In this document: positions 61,112-64,000 of the stretch, in pieces
How the letters are laid out: each line of letters starts with the position of its first letter
Position numbering within the stretch: position 1 is the stretch's first letter
NCBI RefSeq assembly: GCF_000276665.1
Contig: NW_004955463.1
Coordinates: 11,659,246 to 11,723,245 of the forward strand
DNA: 64,000 nt
Source: Chinchilla lanigera
Lineage: Eukaryota; Chordata; Mammalia; Rodentia; Chinchillidae
Direction of reading: 5' to 3'
The notes under the pieces: model-generated
The model's database searches: none
What the model was told of the DNA's origin: nothing
Seen by the model: the letters and a program-made list of their open reading frames with translations, nothing else
Program-made: the position numbers and the translations under genes

Positions 61112-61205
61112 TGTGGGAGTAGAGTTCAGTGACAGAGCACTAGTCTAATCTACAGGCGGTCTGGATTCAATCCCTGGGACCACAAAACAAACAAAGAAAT
61201 AAATA
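61112..61205 (+). mobile_element. tRNA-derived SINE, diverged ID type
   Basis: 'gggagtagagttcagtgaca' resembles a tRNA-like A box, 'tggattcaatccctgggacc' a B box, followed by an A-rich tail (acaaacaaagaaataaataa). Target duplications not identified. Confidence 0.65.
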
Positions 61206-61406
61206 AATAGACTAATTTGAACACTCAGCTGAATAATATGCCTCTTTTTATGTACCTATTACAAAACTGCATTCTCATTATCTTGGGGGATTTCACAAAT
61301 TGCCAGGAGAAGGTCTTTTTTTGTAGGCATCTATAAAGTGCTCAAGCAGGGTGCTTCAAAATAATTGGAAAATCCATGAATAACCTCCTGGCTTTTTCTG
61401 TTTTAG

Positions 61407-61491
61407 GGGTGAGTTTACTCATACCACATGGCGCCATCCCAGAGGAAAATTCTTGGGAGATTTACATGTCCATCAACCAAGGTGAACCCAG
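61407..61491 (+). CDS. UNC5D: UNC5D exon: start of ZU5 domain
   Basis: This 85-nt exon (phase 1 to 2) continues from NTG into [20 protein letters not shown], the hallmark start of a ZU5 domain, ending SINQGEP with two bases of the next codon. ZU5 packs against the UPA and death domains in UNC5 cytoplasmic tails to form an autoinhibited unit; those domains are beyond the window. The acceptor is ttctgttttag and the donor gtgagaga. The exon starts GGGTGAGT, so its first bases contain a strong donor-like GTGAGT. The phase-2 end requires the next exon to complete a Ser codon if AG is followed by C or T. Confidence 0.95.
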
Positions 61492-64000
61492 GTGAGAGAC
61501 AGAGAAGGAAAGTATATTAATGACATCTTAAATATGGATTGTGACTTTTGCTGAAGTTATAAAGTTAATGAGACATGGTAGGAATAGGTAAGATAGTTTG
61601 CTGCTATCTAATATAGGGAGTCTGTAGAAGGAAAAATCAGCTACAAAGCCATTAGAGAGAGTGAAAACATACATGGCTTCACATTTTATAGTCACTGGTA
61701 TCTAAACAGCAGATACCAAAAGGGAAAGAGTTGGTAGACAGGTCATAAGCACGGCCTTTCCATAAACATTGACTGCCCCAGCTAGACTGCCTCTCAAAAA
61801 TAAATAAAATTATCCCTAAAGATGCTCTTCAGTTCCAGGTATTATGTAAATTCATGCAGTGGTTGACTCATGACTGTCGAAGGCCAGCAAAAAACCTGCT
61901 CTGTATAAGCTAAGAGACAATTTCTTAAGTAATTTTCCTCTATGTAAAATAAATATGGTCTAAACTTCAATAGCTTTCAAGTCTGAGAAATTTCAGCAGC
62001 GTTAAATTCAATTACATGAACAAATACAAATCTTGTATTTTAATGAAAGTAGTTGGTTATTTTCTTAGTGCAACTATAATATTTGTAGAAATGTTGCCTT
62101 CCTCCACACATGATAAACCTAACTCCTCTTTAGAAGGAAATTTGTCTCATAAACTGGATACATACCTCTGGCATTTTTAGTCATAACATCTTGGTTATTT
62201 TAGAATAGATTTTTTGTTGTTGTTAGCAAAAAAAAAAAAATATGTAAAAGAAAAACACTGGAAAGAAAATCAGCTGAAGAAACAGATGGTTTAAACAGAT
62301 TTTGATAGCTATTTCTATAAAATGGTGTGTGAGTACCCAGTGGTTCTAACTTTCTGCTCTATAGAGTTTGAGAGAAGTGGAAGAGAAAGTTCTGCCCAAG
62401 CATTGTTGATGAGGTTCCTAGAGGATGCACATGTAGCTGTGTTGTGTTGGCTGCTTATGTTTTTTTCCCTGTGGAGCTCCGTGGTTTTCCCTGTGTGCCT
62501 GGAAAGGTGGTGATATCTAGCAACCTCCTACTTGGCAAGCGGGGGAATCTGAGACTCAGGAAGGTTTGAAGAGTATGTCTAAAACTCTTATGTGAATAAC
62601 TGAAGAGACCTAAATTTGGAGGAGTACTTCAGATTATAGTTACCTCTTTTTTAACCTTGATTTACCTTTGAAACCATAGCTGTTTGAAATTAAGGTCATG
62701 ATCAATTGCACATGTGTTTTAAACACATCATCCTGCAAAATTCCAGTACAGTAATCCCTCTGCATCCATAGGAGATTGTTCCAGGGCCTCCCAAGGATAT
62801 AATATCCGCAGATGTTTAATTCCCTTATATAAAATTGTATAGTTTTACAAATAACCTACATACATCCTCCTGCATACTTTAAATCATCTCTACATTACTT
62901 ATAAGATCTAATACAATGTAAATGCTGTGCAGTTATTATACTATGTTGCTTAGCACATAAAAAGAAAAATTCCATGCATTTTGGTGCTTTTCAGATATTT
63001 TTAATCTAAGGCTTATCGAGTCAGCATATGTGGAACCTGAGGCCACAGAATACTGACTGTATAAACCAGTACCCAGTCAGTCTCCCCGCACCCCCGTTCT
63101 TCATTGCAATCGATCCACTGAGCCTGTGTTCAGCACCTTCTGCTCAAACCCATCCCCAGTGTCTTCCTCATTACATAAGAACCAACCTAGGGCTATTTCA
63201 TATTTTCCAAATACCTAATTTACAGCTTACCACAATCCCTGTCTCTTACTAGAGGGTGCCTCTTCTTAAGAGGTCAGAGCTAGAATGTGCCAAACGGCAT
63301 CAAGCACAAGGATTTAAGTAAAATGTCTCAAAAAATCTCAGAAAGGAATGATCAGCTGGGACACCCTGCAGTTTGAAGATGCAAGGGAGAAAATACCTAT
63401 GATCTTGCTAGAGCCCCAAGTCCATGAAAGACATGCTCGCCTAATGAGGTTACTCCCTGGGCCAGATGAGCTTTGTGAGTTCCATGGTAACCAATTTTGT
63501 TTATCCATCTATGTCTAGGGTGAGTTCATTACTGCTGTCTAGGAAGTGGATGGAAACAAGAACAATTTATCTAAGACTTTCGATCTGTGAGGGGTGCATT
63601 TCCCTATTCAACTGTGGTAAAAATAAAATTGTACAGGGTACACATTCCTTTTCACATTGCTGAGAGCTTCTCCAATGTTCCTGTCTCTTAAGGAAATGAC
63701 GAGTCTGCGGGCTATGGGACATTTAGCTTTCTTGGCAATCCTCATTCCCTATTCAGGGGCACCAAACTAGTTACAAAAACACTAATAATAGTAAATGTCT
63801 CTCCTATCATGGTTTTTTTAAAGCTGGGATGATATTTTTTTTATTTTAAAAATTAAAGGAGGAAAACATTAACAGACAGACAACCTTTTACAAAATAGGA
63901 GATCAGTACAGACAATACAGAGTTACAAACAAAGTGGTAGGAAATTAACAATGCTTGTTGTATTACATATTGATATCTTCAAAGTGGTTTCTCATGAAAA
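61492..64000 (+). other. UNC5D: Intron running off the window
   Basis: This contains a MER2-like transposon at 62749-63059. Nothing else is assignable. No further exon with a ZU5-like translation was seen. Confidence 0.7.
62749..63059 (+). mobile_element. MER2-like Tigger MITE
   Basis: Starts 'cagtaatccctctgcatcca', with 'gattgttccagggcctccca', 'ccttatataaaattgtatag', 'actttaaatcatctctacat' and 'tacaatgtaaatgctgtg', and ends 'cacagaatactgactg'. TA target duplications flank it (62747-62748 and 63060-63061). It matches the TcMar-Tigger MER2 order over nearly full length; no transposase is present. Confidence 0.85.

Larger units (their letters stand above)
57122..61406 (+). other. UNC5D: Intron between linker exon and ZU5 exon
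   Basis: Apart from the ID at its start, a (TG)n run at 58634-58677 and a SINE at 61112-61205, no element was assigned. The stretch 58110-58420 is rich in TAATT motifs. Open frames here are short and without recognised domains. Confidence 0.75.
1..64000 (+). other. UNC5D: UNC5D gene, internal part (7 exons and introns)
   Basis: The seven exons translate in one frame into the order Ig C-terminal half, two thrombospondin type-1 repeats, transmembrane helix, cytoplasmic linker and ZU5 start. This is the UNC5 netrin-receptor architecture. Wording such as the VEWLKNEEP start, the short insert DKKPLHEIKPQ and the [16 protein letters not shown] membrane helix fits UNC5D better than UNC5A, B or C; this is a judgement from memory. 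UNC5 receptors are single-pass neuronal membrane proteins that mediate repulsion to netrin-1. UNC5D also binds FLRT proteins and acts in cortical neuron migration, and UNC5 proteins can signal apoptosis without ligand. The start codon, promoter, first exons, most of ZU5, UPA, death domain and polyA site are outside, so this is a fragment. No frameshift or stop interrupts the seven exons, so the gene looks functional here. Confidence 0.95.

Overview
The window is vertebrate, almost certainly rodent, nuclear DNA. It holds one recognisable gene on the + strand: the middle of UNC5D, which encodes a netrin/FLRT dependence receptor. Evidence for a rodent is indirect: tRNA-Ala-derived ID SINEs, B1-like 7SL SINEs and a B1-plus-ID compound SINE, on top of old mammalian repeats (MIR, L2, L1, MLT2 and MaLR LTRs, MER5, MER2, mariner). 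The ID type, whose tail contains ccggtaccgg, does not look murine. I cannot name the species.

Gene layout: 1-18249 is the 3' part of an upstream intron. Seven exons follow: second Ig domain end (18250-18430), thrombospondin type-1 repeat 1 (19276-19443), repeat 2 (21144-21308), an 11-codon microexon (36739-36771), the transmembrane exon (52782-52967), a cytoplasmic linker exon (56570-56947) and the start of ZU5 (61407-61491). The intron after that runs off the window. All junctions are AG/GT and the reading frame is continuous through all seven exons (phases 0-1, 1-1, 1-1, 1-1, 1-1, 1-1, 1-2). The signal peptide, first Ig domain, most of ZU5, the UPA domain and the death domain lie outside.

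The rest is intron, much of it retroelement debris. An internally deleted L1 at the left end is split by a solo LTR with a perfect 5-bp target duplication. Minus-strand L1 tails lie at 4.1, 16 and 29.4 kb. A solo MLT2-type LTR lies at 23.1 kb. Young ID SINEs with clean target duplications lie at 46.8 and 57.0 kb. The most unusual insertion, at 50546-50946, is an ID element whose centre has been replaced by about 340 bases nearly identical to 3071-3410 in opposite orientation. The whole composite is framed by one 12-bp target duplication, which points to template switching during retrotransposition. The two copies form a 47-kb-spaced inverted repeat around four exons.

No bacterial-type system, CRISPR array, rRNA or independent protein-coding gene was seen. 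Apart from UNC5D exons and a few transposase or L1 fragments, the open reading frames are chance. The best leads are the composite SINE and its inverted partner, the in-frame microexon, two exons whose first bases resemble splice donors (recursive-splicing signature), a palindromic mariner remnant, and a few homeodomain-motif-rich intronic stretches. All assignments were made by eye and from memory of families; none was checked by alignment.
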